In this document: positions 40,275 to 49,250 of the stretch, one piece after another
How positions within the stretch are numbered: position 1 is the stretch's first letter
Layout of the letters: every line of letters starts with the position of its first letter
From: JBFLYO01 sp040756745
Lineage (GTDB): Bacteria > Bacteroidota > Ignavibacteria > UBA10030 > UBA6906
DNA length: 64,000 bases
Reading direction: 5' to 3'
Assembly (NCBI GenBank): GCA_040756745.1
Contig: JBFLYO010000016.1
Location: 1-64,000 of the forward strand
The notes under the pieces: generated by a model
What the model saw: the letters and a program-made list of their open reading frames with translations, nothing else
Database searches by the model: none
Told to the model about the DNA's origin: nothing
Program-made: the position numbers and the translations under genes

Positions 40275-42506
40275 TCAGAGATTCGCTACCACTCTGACCC
40301 TCCTCCCCTTCCCCGGATACGCCATCTCTATCCTCCCATCCTTCATTGCCACCGGCCTGCCATCGACGGTCGCGCCGGGAGGTCCGCCATTTCGCCTGAC
40401 CTCGAGCTCAATCGTCGCACCGCGAACATTCTGCGTCGTGTGCAGCGCCGCAATCGCTTTGAGCGGCTTCGGGCGGATGACAAGCCGGTCGATTTCTGGC
40501 CTTATCCCCGCGAAGTGACTGACAAAAAGGAGGACAAACTCCGCCCAGGTCCAGCCGACCACGCAGACCGGTGGGGCCGGCGGCGTAATGCTCGGCCCGT
40601 AGCGCTCGAACCAGGCGCCTGCCTTTCCGCCATGCATATCGTTGAGCCAATGGAGCGCACGCCACACTTTTTCATCGTTCCCCGTCTCAGCATAGGCGCG
40701 CGCCACGAAGAGCGTCGCAAAAGGCCAGGGGGCGGGGGGATCGGGCTCGCTCGTGGTGTTGTAGCGCGAATATCCGCCATGCGTCCAACTCTGATTCCAG
40801 AGCGATTCCATTGATTCGAGCGTCGCCGCGGCAAGGGGGCTCTTCGGATCGACCATCCCGAAGACCACCGGCAGGACGCACGACGTGTCGGGGTCACATT
40901 CTGGTTTCTCAATGGTCGCAAGCGGCGACCCGGGGGGCATTGCGCTCCGGTTGGCGGGGATCGTGTGGCGCTGCCATCGACTGTCGCGTGTTCGTCGCTT
41001 GATGAGCGCACCGTTCTCGATCATGCGGAACTTCGGGTGCTCAAGCATCCCGTAGCGGATCTTTGCGGCCGCAGCAGTCCACCGTCGCGCAACAGCCCGA
41101 TCCCCCAGCACGGAGGCCAGCGCCGCCCCCTTCTCGAGCCCGATCGCCACCCAGAACTGGTAGCTCAGCTCGAAACCGTCTTCAATGCCGAACATCTCTC
41201 CTCCCCGCTCCCAGAATTCACGCTTGTTCCTCATGAGACCCGACTCGGGATCCCAGAACACGGGCAGAAGCGGGTAATCGCCGGCGCGCACAAGTGTCTT
41301 CCAGTGTTTCCGTATCAGGGCTTCATTCCCCGTCCAGCAAAAATACGACCAGGCGCCATAGAGCAGCGCACCGTTCTGATCCAGCTCCGTCAGGTCGTAC
41401 CCCGACCAGCGGCTCGACTCGACCATGCAACCGTCGGGCGCGACGGAGCGTTCGAGCGTCTTGACGAGCATTGTCCTCGCTTCGTCCGGGAAGCCGGCAT
41501 GGAGAAGTCCGAGCATCACCATCATGTCGTCGCGGACCCACTCCATGTTATACATCCAGATCCCGCTGTCCCGTTTGCCGGTGCGGCTGATCATGCCCTT
41601 CAGGCAGGTGCGGGATGCGGCGAACTGGTGGTCGAGTACCTGATCACCCGAAACAAACGTGTTCCGGCTCGCCCAGTACGCCGACGTTGTGGCGGAGAGC
41701 GAGTCGTGCTTCTTCTTGGTGATTGCCCGCTTACCGGCATCGAGCTGATAGACGAGGATGACATTACGCATCGCCCCCGGATGCACGGGGCCCGGCGTGA
41801 TGGTCAGATCATACCGGCCGGAGGTCTTGACGTTCTCTTCGAGCGCGTACAGTTTCATCGAGGCGAACCCGCGCGCCTCCACGGATTGGTCCTGCGAATT
41901 GACACCGATGTCGTCGAAGAGCGCAAAGCTGGGGACGAGCGCGACGCCGATGGTCGGTTCGACGGGGAGATCGGACGTGTTGGAGAGCGCAAGCGCTCTG
42001 AAAAGGAATCTCCCCTCACTCGGGACCCAGAGATACTCCCGGACAGCGCACGCACCCGCCTTCCACGCCACGATCACCGTGGGAATATCGCCGGGGTAGC
42101 TCCAACCAACAGACTCGACGGTTTCCGGCGACGGCGCGTGTCCCTTCCCCTCGATCCACACGGATGCCATGCTTCGATCTAAGCCCCGCTCCGGGTGGAA
42201 GAGGAACGTGCTCCACTTGCGGGCGAACCGTTCCGCGTCCATGATGGTGAGCCCGAGAAACGTCATCGGGCGCTCACCGGAGCGGTCGGGCATATACTGC
42301 AGTACCACCTGGATCTCGCCGTTGCCAAGCATGAAGTACTCGATGCCCGGCGCATAGGTTTCGAAATCCTGATGGAGGCGCTGTCGATGCTGTTGCCAGT
42401 TCGCCTGCGAAGGAGCAGTCGTGTCTCCGTCCATGGCAAGATGCCCGAAGGAGCGCGGCAAGAGAGCCGCGAGGGCGGGGGCTGCAAAGAATTCGCGTCG
42501 TTTCAT
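40275..42506 (-). CDS. Tat-exported six-hairpin glycosidase-like protein
   Basis: 743 residues. The signal is Tat-type (MKRREFFAAPALAALLP). A beta-sandwich N-domain (FMLGNGEIQVVLQYMPDRSG, up to ~270) is followed by an (alpha/alpha)6 barrel in which WMYNMEWVRDDMMVMLGLL and CMVESSRWSGYDLTELDQNG carry the acidic residues expected in the cleft, then GWTWAEFVLLFVSHFAG and a closing beta-domain (LVIRPKPLKAI). This layout is shared by GH15, GH63 and GH78-type enzymes; the rhamnose genes downstream make an alpha-L-rhamnosidase-like or glucoamylase-like activity attractive, but I cannot fix the family. The ATG at 42506 lies 35 bp from a repeat motif shared with the leader ORF. Confidence 0.78.
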   Translation of the reverse strand: MKRREFFAAPALAALLPRSFGHLAMDGDTTAPSQANWQQHRQRLHQDFETYAPGIEYFMLGNGEIQVVLQYMPDRSGERPMTFLGLTIMDAERFARKWSTFLFHPERGLDRSMASVWIEGKGHAPSPETVESVGWSYPGDIPTVIVAWKAGACAVREYLWVPSEGRFLFRALALSNTSDLPVEPTIGVALVPSFALFDDIGVNSQDQSVEARGFASMKLYALEENVKTSGRYDLTITPGPVHPGAMRNVILVYQLDAGKRAITKKKHDSLSATTSAYWASRNTFVSGDQVLDHQFAASRTCLKGMISRTGKRDSGIWMYNMEWVRDDMMVMLGLLHAGFPDEARTMLVKTLERSVAPDGCMVESSRWSGYDLTELDQNGALLYGAWSYFCWTGNEALIRKHWKTLVRAGDYPLLPVFWDPESGLMRNKREFWERGGEMFGIEDGFELSYQFWVAIGLEKGAALASVLGDRAVARRWTAAAAKIRYGMLEHPKFRMIENGALIKRRTRDSRWQRHTIPANRSAMPPGSPLATIEKPECDPDTSCVLPVVFGMVDPKSPLAAATLESMESLWNQSWTHGGYSRYNTTSEPDPPAPWPFATLFVARAYAETGNDEKVWRALHWLNDMHGGKAGAWFERYGPSITPPAPPVCVVGWTWAEFVLLFVSHFAGIRPEIDRLVIRPKPLKAIAALHTTQNVRGATIELEVRRNGGPPGATVDGRPVAMKDGRIEMAYPGKGRRVRVVANL

Positions 42507-42540
42507 GGGATTATGCAGCTGTAATACAGTGAGTTCTCAG

Positions 42541-42564
42541 TTAGTGGTTCACCGTTAATCGGAT
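42541..42564 (-). repeat. Third copy of the ATCCGATTAnnnGYGAACC motif
   Basis: 24-bp segment matching 40168-40191 at 22 positions, in the same orientation and at a similar distance (35 vs 22 bp) from a Tat-signal ATG. It may be a regulatory site or the trace of a duplicated gene start. Confidence 0.55.
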
Positions 42565-42628
42565 CGGTCGGTCACGACCACTTCGTTGACCTTCTTCCCG
42601 CACGTTCCCCCCTGACCGCTACGATAAG

Positions 42629-42756
42629 GCTCTCTCCCGCTTCAACCGGAACCCACCCCTGTCCCCTCCCTTGAAAAGGGAGGGGAGTCGCTGATGCCTT
42701 GTTCACCCTTCCCCTTTTCAAGGGGAAGGGGCGGGGTTAGGGTTACATGAGAGAGC
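42629..42756. repeat. 128-bp intergenic inverted-repeat element with two internal hairpins
   Basis: Ends GCTCTCTC (42629-42636) and GAGAGAGC (42749-42756) are exact complements. Inside are two strong stem-loops: CCCCTCCCTT/AAGGGAGGGG (42663-42685, loop GAA) and CCCTTCCCCTT/AAGGGGAAGGG (42706-42730, loop TTC). It occupies half of the 271-bp gap between the glycosidase genes and resembles a MITE-like or REP-like mobile repeat. It could also act as a transcription attenuator. The rest of that gap shows nothing beyond the 42541 motif. Confidence 0.65.
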
Positions 42757-42777
42757 AAAAAGATGTGCGAGGCGACG

Positions 42778-44355
42778 CTAATAGCTCACCACCACCTCAG
42801 CCCTCCCCTTCATCCGAATCTCCGCATCCGCATACCTGCTCTGCTCTACTCGAATCGTCCTGAAGCGCACCGACTTTCCGTTCGCGGTCACCTTCGACGG
42901 CAGCCCGCCCTCCGGCAACAACAGGTGAAGATGAACGACTGCGGGGCCCGTGATCGTCATCGCAATCTGCCGCGTCGATGGATCGTGTTCATATGTGTAC
43001 GAAACCGCCGCACCAGACGCTGCATACCCAACGGTGACCTCGGCATTGCGCGAGCCCGCTGCCGGCCATCGCGGCGCCAGCGAAATTTCCCTCAGGAGCG
43101 ATCCGCGATCCACTACACCGGCAAGCCCTTCCATCAGTGCCCACAGCATCGCAGACGATCCCCACCCGTCGGTGGGGGAGGCCTCAGGGCTCGTGCTTGT
43201 CTCCACCGTGGACGGGCGCCCGTCGGGGAAATACCAGAGGTACGTTTCATTGTTCCGCGTGAGCTCTTCGTACTTCAGGAGCTGCTTTACCCCGTACTCT
43301 TCGAACCCATGTTCGAACGCAGCGCGCGCGAGCTCCCCGCCAACGAGCGGCATAATGCCGCCGTTGCAGTAGGCCCCGGGGACGAGTTTCGCTTCTCCGA
43401 AGGCCCCGGCGGGGAACGGGGGATCGATGCTGAACCAGGGGGCGAACGCGCCGGTGGTCCGGCCGCGTGACTCGTACTCCCGGATGATCGATACCGCTAT
43501 GGCATGTGTCGACATTCCCCGGTTGATCCCCATCGGGTTGCTGAGACTGAGCTGCGCTGTCTCGTCGACCCCGGGCACCGTGCGCGGCGTGAGCGGGACA
43601 TGGTGAGTATAGAATCTTCCGTTGAAGCACACCCGGTTCGCGCGCGTGCGTAACGCCGCCGCCTCGTCCAGCCAGTATCGGGCCCGCTTCCTGTTCTTCA
43701 AGACTTCATGGCACCGCGCCATCAGCAGGAACGCTTCGTACGTACCGGAATTGTCGCCGTGCATGATCCCCCAGAACGTCTGATCGTCGATCTGAAAGTT
43801 CAGCCAATGGTGCCTCCCGGCGGTGTAGTCAAAGTCCCACGTGTCGATGGTCAATGCTCGCTTAACCAGCCGCGTCTTCCGGTCCCACCGCCAGGGGTCG
43901 CTCACCGAGTACGCAAGACCCTTCTCCATGTGCGGCATCATCCGTCGCAGCCAGCGATCGTCGCCGGTCGCCTGCCACGTCAGGTAGACCGCCTTGACGA
44001 AGCGAAATTCGACGTCGGCCTCAACGGGGACGCGGATGTACCGGGCCCAGTTCTCTCGCTCCGCAGGGGGCTTTTCGGGGAGCGTCCCAAAATTGTCGAA
44101 GAGCCACCCCTGCGCCGACTGTGTCTCGGCGAAGTGGTCGATGGCCCCGTTCAGCTCCTTCTCCCAGTACCGACCAGCCCTGACGATATCCGAATGGTCC
44201 CGCAACCAGATGCTCGGGGAATCCGGGGAGCGGAAGCCCCTCAGGCGCTTTCCCAGCATGGTGTACTCGACGACATCGGCCGCAAGAAAGTCGCGGATGC
44301 GCGGCACGAGCGAGTCGAGGCGAGGGGCATCGCTGCGTAAGGTCGTTTCGCTCAC
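42778..44355 (-). CDS. Cytoplasmic six-hairpin glycosidase-like protein
   Basis: 525 residues without a signal peptide. The helical barrel opens with SIWLRDHSDIVRAGRYW and contains TIDTWDFDYTAGRHHWLNFQIDDQ, PGAYCNGGIMPLVGGELARA and SPEASPTDGWGSSAMLWALMEG. A beta-strand domain (YEHDPSTRQIAMTITGP) closes the protein, as in intracellular trehalase-, GH15- or rhamnosidase-like enzymes. R-D-H and D-x-W-D-F-D clusters are candidate substrate and catalytic sites. It probably trims imported oligosaccharides. It is separated from the oxygenase gene upstream by a 134-bp hairpin-rich gap. Confidence 0.75.
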   Translation of the reverse strand: MSETTLRSDAPRLDSLVPRIRDFLAADVVEYTMLGKRLRGFRSPDSPSIWLRDHSDIVRAGRYWEKELNGAIDHFAETQSAQGWLFDNFGTLPEKPPAERENWARYIRVPVEADVEFRFVKAVYLTWQATGDDRWLRRMMPHMEKGLAYSVSDPWRWDRKTRLVKRALTIDTWDFDYTAGRHHWLNFQIDDQTFWGIMHGDNSGTYEAFLLMARCHEVLKNRKRARYWLDEAAALRTRANRVCFNGRFYTHHVPLTPRTVPGVDETAQLSLSNPMGINRGMSTHAIAVSIIREYESRGRTTGAFAPWFSIDPPFPAGAFGEAKLVPGAYCNGGIMPLVGGELARAAFEHGFEEYGVKQLLKYEELTRNNETYLWYFPDGRPSTVETSTSPEASPTDGWGSSAMLWALMEGLAGVVDRGSLLREISLAPRWPAAGSRNAEVTVGYAASGAAVSYTYEHDPSTRQIAMTITGPAVVHLHLLLPEGGLPSKVTANGKSVRFRTIRVEQSRYADAEIRMKGRAEVVVSY

Positions 44356-44378
44356 TTGAGGCTCCTGGGATCACAGGG

Positions 44379-44464
44379 AGTAGTCAGTAGTCAGAATTCA
44401 GAAATCAGAAAGATGGTGTATAATCTTCTGCTCTCTGACTTCTGACTACTGACTTCTGACTACT
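44379..44464. repeat. Low-complexity nested hairpin of (A)GTCAGTAGTCAGAA-like units
   Basis: The left half is built of AGTAGTCAG/TCAGAA units and the right half of their complements (TTCTGACTTCTGACTACT), giving a long imperfect stem with a ~15-nt loop. It fills most of the 134-bp gap. The units are 8-10 nt and degenerate, and no spacers exist, so it is not a CRISPR array. Confidence 0.6.
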
Positions 44465-44489
44465 CTTTGCATTCTCGTACGACCTTGAT

Positions 44490-45233
44490 TCATATGCCGC
44501 TGACTGGCATCACTGCCTGTACGTCAGCCCGGAAGACCCACGTGCCGGGCGCGACGAAATGTGTTGCAAATGCCCGCCGTACCCGATCCTTCGACCGGTT
44601 AGCATACGAGCCATGGATGGTCAGGCCTGAAAAAAACACTCCTCCCCCCTTCGGGACGGCGAGGAATTTCATGGCCGACCGGTCCACACCGTCGATCTCG
44701 AACGAGTAAAAGACCTGCTTCCATTCCCTGCCGTCGCGATCGCGCATGAGGTGCTCCGACTGCCACACCTGGTGGTCTTTCATGGAGGTCGCTTTGTGCG
44801 TATCGTACAGTCCTTTCGCGTGGCTTCCCGGCAGAACGCAGAGCCCGCCGTTCTCCTCGTCCGTGTCGCTCATCGCAAGCCAGCACGCCATGAGCGTGTT
44901 GGGCTCGTTGGGAAGGTAATGCGTATCCTGATGCAGGGCCGTCCCCTTCGCTTCTTCGCCGGGAAATTTCTCCAGGTACATGGTCTGGACAATGGAAGGT
45001 GTGCCTCCGAGCATCTGCTCTGCGACTCCGGCGATATTCTGATGGGTCGCAATGGCCCGCCAGCGCGCGTCCCGCTTGTGGTTGTCGAGCCGCGATCGCC
45101 ACTCCTTCGACTGCGCCGCCTCGTACGCCACGTACTCGTCCACCTCGCTGGGCGTGAGGAGGCCCACAACAACGATAAAGCCCTCGTCCCGGTACCGCGA
45201 GTGCTCTGCCGCGGAGAACATTCGTCCGCTCAT
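44490..45233 (-). CDS. Phytanoyl-CoA dioxygenase (PhyH)-family protein, copy 2
   Basis: 247 residues of the PhyH Fe(II)/2-oxoglutarate oxygenase family (PF05721). The iron facial triad is recognisable: H-x-D in TALHQDTHY and the distal His in LTIHGSYANRS, with the 2OG-binding Arg following in DRVRRAF. It differs enough from the neighbouring copy to act on another substrate. In glycan loci such oxygenases are uncharacterised; hydroxylation of a methyl or methylene group, including oxidative O-demethylation, is chemically possible. The ATG at 45233 is 4 bp after the stop of the other PhyH gene. Oxygen-dependent chemistry implies an at least partly aerobic life. Confidence 0.86.
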   Translation of the reverse strand: MSGRMFSAAEHSRYRDEGFIVVVGLLTPSEVDEYVAYEAAQSKEWRSRLDNHKRDARWRAIATHQNIAGVAEQMLGGTPSIVQTMYLEKFPGEEAKGTALHQDTHYLPNEPNTLMACWLAMSDTDEENGGLCVLPGSHAKGLYDTHKATSMKDHQVWQSEHLMRDRDGREWKQVFYSFEIDGVDRSAMKFLAVPKGGGVFFSGLTIHGSYANRSKDRVRRAFATHFVAPGTWVFRADVQAVMPVSGI

Positions 45234-45237
45234 GGCT

Positions 45238-46026
45238 TCACTCCTTCGCCACGATGGGGAAGAGAGGTCCGTGGAACTCCTCGCCTGGCTTCAGATTGGC
45301 ACGATCGCCCACGATATGCGGGAGCTTTTTATATGTCGTCCCGGCTGGCATAAAGATGGTGACCATGGCGCGACGAGCGGTGGAGGTGACGTTGGGACCG
45401 GCGTAGTGGAACGTCAGGCCGTTATGGAATGTACAGCTCCCGGGTTTCAGCTCAACGGCCACCGGCTTCACGCCGCGGTACGACGGCGGCAGGAGCGCCA
45501 GGGGGCCGTCAGCCGTCGTGTTCCCCAGATCGACGGGGTCAAGCGGACCCACCTTATGCGATCCCGGCACGAACCACATGCACCCCCGCTCCACCGTCAC
45601 ATCATCGAGTGCCATCCAGCAAGAGAGCCCCCCTGGTTCGTTCATCGGCCAGTACACGGTGTCCTGATGCCAGGCCGTGGGCTTGCTGTCCTCCGGATAC
45701 TTAATAAGAGCCTGGTCATGCCAGAGACGAACATGACGCGAACGGGTCAGACGTCGCGCGATCTCCGCGACGCGCGGGTGACGGGCATACTCCTCCAGCA
45801 CCGGGTATCGCTCCCACAGGTTGACCATCTGCAGGAACACTTTGGTGTATCCCTCGTCGGTCCGGGGCCCAAGGTTCAACTGGAATTTGTTCTTGTCTTC
45901 GACCGCCCGGTCGAGCGCTGCGCGCAGGATCTCGACCTCCTCCATCGTGAGAACGTCGTCAAGCCGGACGTAGCCGTTCTCCTCGTAGAAGCGGACCTCT
46001 TCTTCACTGATCGGGTACGCGTTCAT
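45238..46026 (-). CDS. Phytanoyl-CoA dioxygenase (PhyH)-family protein, copy 1
   Basis: 262 residues of the PhyH family. The facial triad is H-x-D in TAWHQDTVYW and the distal His in LTFHYAGPNVT, with the following STARRAM supplying the likely 2OG Arg. The pocket-lining segment GCMWFVPGSHKVG is typical. The ATG at 46026 lies 23 bp inside the end of the TIM-barrel gene, and the second PhyH gene follows after 4 bp. The four genes from MetE-like to PhyH copy 2 therefore look like one tight unit. The substrate is unknown. Confidence 0.87.
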   Translation of the reverse strand: MNAYPISEEEVRFYEENGYVRLDDVLTMEEVEILRAALDRAVEDKNKFQLNLGPRTDEGYTKVFLQMVNLWERYPVLEEYARHPRVAEIARRLTRSRHVRLWHDQALIKYPEDSKPTAWHQDTVYWPMNEPGGLSCWMALDDVTVERGCMWFVPGSHKVGPLDPVDLGNTTADGPLALLPPSYRGVKPVAVELKPGSCTFHNGLTFHYAGPNVTSTARRAMVTIFMPAGTTYKKLPHIVGDRANLKPGEEFHGPLFPIVAKE

Positions 46027-48172
46027 GCATCCTCCACATGTACTGGGGGTCGATGTGTGGTTCGTCCTTTCCGTGCTTTTCCATTAAGGCGATCTTGCGG
46101 GAGAGCAGGTCGCCGAAATTCTCTCCGTAGCAGTGGAGCGTCTCGCCGATCGTCGAAACGGGCATGAAGTCCGTACGGCTCGACCGCCAGAGGTCGAGAA
46201 GATCCCGCGCATTGGCCAGCTCGTCCTCCACCATCGCGTCACAGAGCGATCTGAAGTGCGTCCTGTCCTTGGGATCGGTCGCGCCGCAGTATCCGTGGAC
46301 CGACTCGATCCAGGCAACCATGTTGCGCAGCGTCCTGTAAAACGCGCGCGCAGCCCTCAGTCGGTCATGCAGGTCGGCAAATACGGGGGGTGTGCTGTTC
46401 TTCGAGCTCAGTGTGTCGACGCACTGTTCGATGGCCGACGTGAGCGGTGCGAGAACTTTTCTATCAATCGTGCGCCGCTTTTCTCCCGCCTCCTCGACCG
46501 TAAGGAAATTCCACATCATGTCATTGTTCAGGTCGACACGGGCCGGGTTGTTGAACGTCGCAAGGAGATACTCTTCATAATAGCGGCGATCCTGTTCAGG
46601 AATTGCGTCAATGTCGGGCACGAAGGGTCTGACCCAGAGCCGGAACCACGGGAAACCGAATGTGCTCATGGGAACGCCTGACGGGAATCCTCGGACGGCG
46701 CTGTCTGATCGGTTCCAGAGGTCGAGCAGTTCCGCAGCGCCTGAAACGCCTCCCCAACGTTCCGACCATATGCGGAGGACGTCGTCGATCGACCGCTCCG
46801 GCGTCAACTGGAACGCCCGGACCACTTCTCTATTGATATCGAACGGCGCCAATGATGCCGGTGTACCTCCTGTGAGCACGAAGTCACCGCCCCGCGCACG
46901 GAGAGCGCCCAGTCGTTCATGGACCAGCCGCGGGTACGGGACGCCGAGAACGTTGTTGTCGCCGACCTCAGTTTTGGCATGGGTTTCCGCCCCGGCCCTC
47001 CGCAGCATATCGTTCTCCTGATCCAACCCGCCTCCTTCGAAATAGCCGAAGTCGCCTGCGTCGATCCCGTCCCCCATCCCCCGAATGATCTCCGGTCGTT
47101 CGTCCCGGAACGAGCCGAGGTCGCAGACCAGGCGGAACGCCGGGTTGGCCCGGCGGCCCTCGTCGCGCAGGAGGCGGAAATACTTGAGAACGTTGCCGGC
47201 CGCGGCGCGTGCGATCTCCGCATGGCTCTTCCATTCGCGGATCAGGTAGGGACCACCATTTCTCCCCGCATACAGCGCACTCACGAACTCGAAGCCCGAC
47301 CCGCTGTCGTTCGTCCAGAGATAGATGAACCCGATCTCGGGAATCTCTGCCATGATCGCTCGGACCAGTTCCCGGTAATGCTCCTGCACCGCCGGATGGG
47401 CCATCGCGAGCGTGTAGCGGGGACGGAGCGTTTCCCGCGGATGGTCCACCCGTGCCCCACGCAGGTATCCGTACTCCTCCCAGAATTCCTCCGGCATTGA
47501 GCGCGGAGAGTTGATGTGCAGACCGGGAACGAGTCCGTACCGGAGAGCGCTCTGTGCCGTCTCTTTCAGGAATTTGAGATTCGCAGCAAGATACCCGGAT
47601 GGGTAATACCCGCGGAGGAGGGTGCTATCGACGAACTGATCGAGGTCGGGGCTGTAGTCGTAGAACCAGTGATAGACATCCCCCGGTGGACTCGACTCGA
47701 ACGGACGGGCAACGCCCAGTCCGTTCACGGTCATGTGCGTGAATCCCTGCGCGGCAAGCTGCCGGCAATACCCTTGCCGGTCGAAATGCCGCGCATGCCG
47801 CAAACTCCCGACCAGAAAGTCACTCAGATTCCTGAGCCAGCGAAACGACGCCGGTCGTCTCTTCTCCTCGCCGAACTCCTCCGCGCTCCGTTCTCCCCAC
47901 TCCTCCGTAGCCAGGCGCATCGCAGCGTAGAGCAGCGCGCCTTGCGACGCCCCAATCGCAATGCCCCCGTTGTGTGAGACGGTAAACGAATACCAGGGGG
48001 CCTCTTCCCCTTCGAGCCGGAGCGTCAGGACAGGGGCCTCCCCCGCCGTGCTGACGCGGGCGCGGGGGCAGCAGGTACGAAGGAGCTCCTCAGCGACTGT
48101 TTGCTCTGCAATGGTGGCGCCCTGGCGGAGACGGATGGCGCGGATCTCCCTCAGGATCTCTCGTACGGTCAT
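46004..48172 (-). CDS. GH20/GH67-like TIM-barrel glycosidase-like protein
   Basis: 722 residues without an obvious signal peptide. Residues 1-~105 look like the GH20b/alpha-glucuronidase N-terminal alpha/beta domain (GGIAIGASQGALLYAAMRLA is its signature). They lead into a large barrel with FTHMTVNGLGVARPFE, FIYLWTNDSGSGFEF (putative acid pair region), RLVCDLGSFRDERPEI and GDFGYFEGGGLDQEN. The C-terminal ~200 residues are helical. This resembles alpha-glucuronidases (GH67/GH115) and hexosaminidases, but I cannot fix the family. A glucuronidase would fit the uronate lyase elsewhere in the locus. It overlaps the PhyH gene by 23 bp. Confidence 0.7.
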   Translation of the reverse strand: MTVREILREIRAIRLRQGATIAEQTVAEELLRTCCPRARVSTAGEAPVLTLRLEGEEAPWYSFTVSHNGGIAIGASQGALLYAAMRLATEEWGERSAEEFGEEKRRPASFRWLRNLSDFLVGSLRHARHFDRQGYCRQLAAQGFTHMTVNGLGVARPFESSPPGDVYHWFYDYSPDLDQFVDSTLLRGYYPSGYLAANLKFLKETAQSALRYGLVPGLHINSPRSMPEEFWEEYGYLRGARVDHPRETLRPRYTLAMAHPAVQEHYRELVRAIMAEIPEIGFIYLWTNDSGSGFEFVSALYAGRNGGPYLIREWKSHAEIARAAAGNVLKYFRLLRDEGRRANPAFRLVCDLGSFRDERPEIIRGMGDGIDAGDFGYFEGGGLDQENDMLRRAGAETHAKTEVGDNNVLGVPYPRLVHERLGALRARGGDFVLTGGTPASLAPFDINREVVRAFQLTPERSIDDVLRIWSERWGGVSGAAELLDLWNRSDSAVRGFPSGVPMSTFGFPWFRLWVRPFVPDIDAIPEQDRRYYEEYLLATFNNPARVDLNNDMMWNFLTVEEAGEKRRTIDRKVLAPLTSAIEQCVDTLSSKNSTPPVFADLHDRLRAARAFYRTLRNMVAWIESVHGYCGATDPKDRTHFRSLCDAMVEDELANARDLLDLWRSSRTDFMPVSTIGETLHCYGENFGDLLSRKIALMEKHGKDEPHIDPQYMWRMHERVPDQ

Positions 48173-48186
48173 GGAACCGGTCCGCG

Positions 48187-49221
48187 TCAGTCCCCTTTCC
48201 CTCCCAGCTCGTTCCGGACGATCCGGGTTCCTTCCACCATGGCCTTCAGTTTGGCGAACGCCCTCGCTCGCGGCATGAACTTCATGCCGCAGTCGGGACT
48301 GATGTACATTTTTTCGGCAGGGATGTGCTCCAGTGCCTGCCGGATGCGGCGCATAACGACGTCCGGAGTTTCCACCGCTTCGTCTTTCACATCGATGACA
48401 CCGACGACGATTTCCTTGTCGGTAGGGTACTTTGTGAAAAGCTCCAGTCCGACCCCGTCCGACACGGCGAACTCCATGCTGAGCTGGTGCGACCGGGTTT
48501 CGAGAATCGCCGGAAAGAGCTCGTCATACTGTCCTTTGAAGAGGCGCTTGAGCTGGTAGTTGCCGTAGCAGACGTGCAATGCGATCTTCGCTTTTACGCC
48601 GTCCACGAGGCGGTTGAAGGACTCCACGAGCCACGGCATGTCCTGCGGATACCCGACCCAGACCGGCTCATCGATCTGGATGAAATCGCACCCCGCTGCG
48701 ACGAGGCCCCGTAACTCGGCATTGAGGATTGCGGCCAGATCGAACACCAGTTCCTTGTCCGACGGATAGTACTCGTTTGTCGCGCGTTTCGCCAGCATCT
48801 GGGGACCGGTCACGCACACCTTCGTCCACGCCGTGGCATGCGCCTTCAGGAAGCTGAAGTGCTTGTCCATCCCCAGCGACCCCTTCGACCGCACCTTGTC
48901 GCCGACTATGGGGTCGAGCATCTGGATGCTTGGATCCAGGTTGCCGATCGGCTTCATCTTCCCTGCCATGTCGAACCCGTGGATTCGCATGGAGAAGAAG
49001 TTCACCATTGTCTCGCGCCGGAGTTCGCCATCGGTGATGATGTCAACGCCCGCCCGCTCCTGGTCAAGGATGGCCGACCTTACGGCGTTGTCGTGCGCTT
49101 CTTCCACCTGCGAGGGGGTCAGGACTCCATTCACTCCGAGCGTGCGGACCTGTTCAAGCCACGCGGGGAGGGAGTAGCTACCGATGACGGTGGTGGGGAG
49201 GAGAGGGAAAGAATCGGCCAT
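48187..49221 (-). CDS. Short MetE-like (cobalamin-independent methionine synthase, core domain) methyltransferase
   Basis: 344 residues corresponding only to the C-terminal catalytic half of MetE (PF01717). Landmarks are the N-terminal TTVIGSYSLPAWLEQ, FIQIDEPVWVGYP, zinc ligands His and Cys in ALHVCYGN, and the last Cys in ISPDCGMKFMPR. Full MetE (~750 residues) has a second barrel that binds folate; it is missing here. Core-MetE proteins of this size have been shown in some bacteria to take methyl groups from methyl-corrinoids or other donors. It starts the unit with the glucuronidase-like and PhyH genes, so a methyl-transfer step in glycan catabolism is possible. Ordinary methionine synthesis is the alternative. 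Confidence 0.86.
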   Translation of the reverse strand: MADSFPLLPTTVIGSYSLPAWLEQVRTLGVNGVLTPSQVEEAHDNAVRSAILDQERAGVDIITDGELRRETMVNFFSMRIHGFDMAGKMKPIGNLDPSIQMLDPIVGDKVRSKGSLGMDKHFSFLKAHATAWTKVCVTGPQMLAKRATNEYYPSDKELVFDLAAILNAELRGLVAAGCDFIQIDEPVWVGYPQDMPWLVESFNRLVDGVKAKIALHVCYGNYQLKRLFKGQYDELFPAILETRSHQLSMEFAVSDGVGLELFTKYPTDKEIVVGVIDVKDEAVETPDVVMRRIRQALEHIPAEKMYISPDCGMKFMPRARAFAKLKAMVEGTRIVRNELGGKGD

Positions 49222-49250
49222 TGCGTTCTCAACGTGAATTGCGTCCGGCG

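Noticed and set aside
44379..44464. Repeated units resembling a small CRISPR array
   Set aside because: Units are only 8-10 nt, degenerate, arranged as an inverted repeat and without unique spacers; no cas genes are present.
46004..48172. Assignment as a chitobiase/hexosaminidase (GH20)
   Set aside because: The N-terminal domain is shared by several families, and the diagnostic D-E pair and (R)-x-x-D context of GH20 could not be located with confidence.
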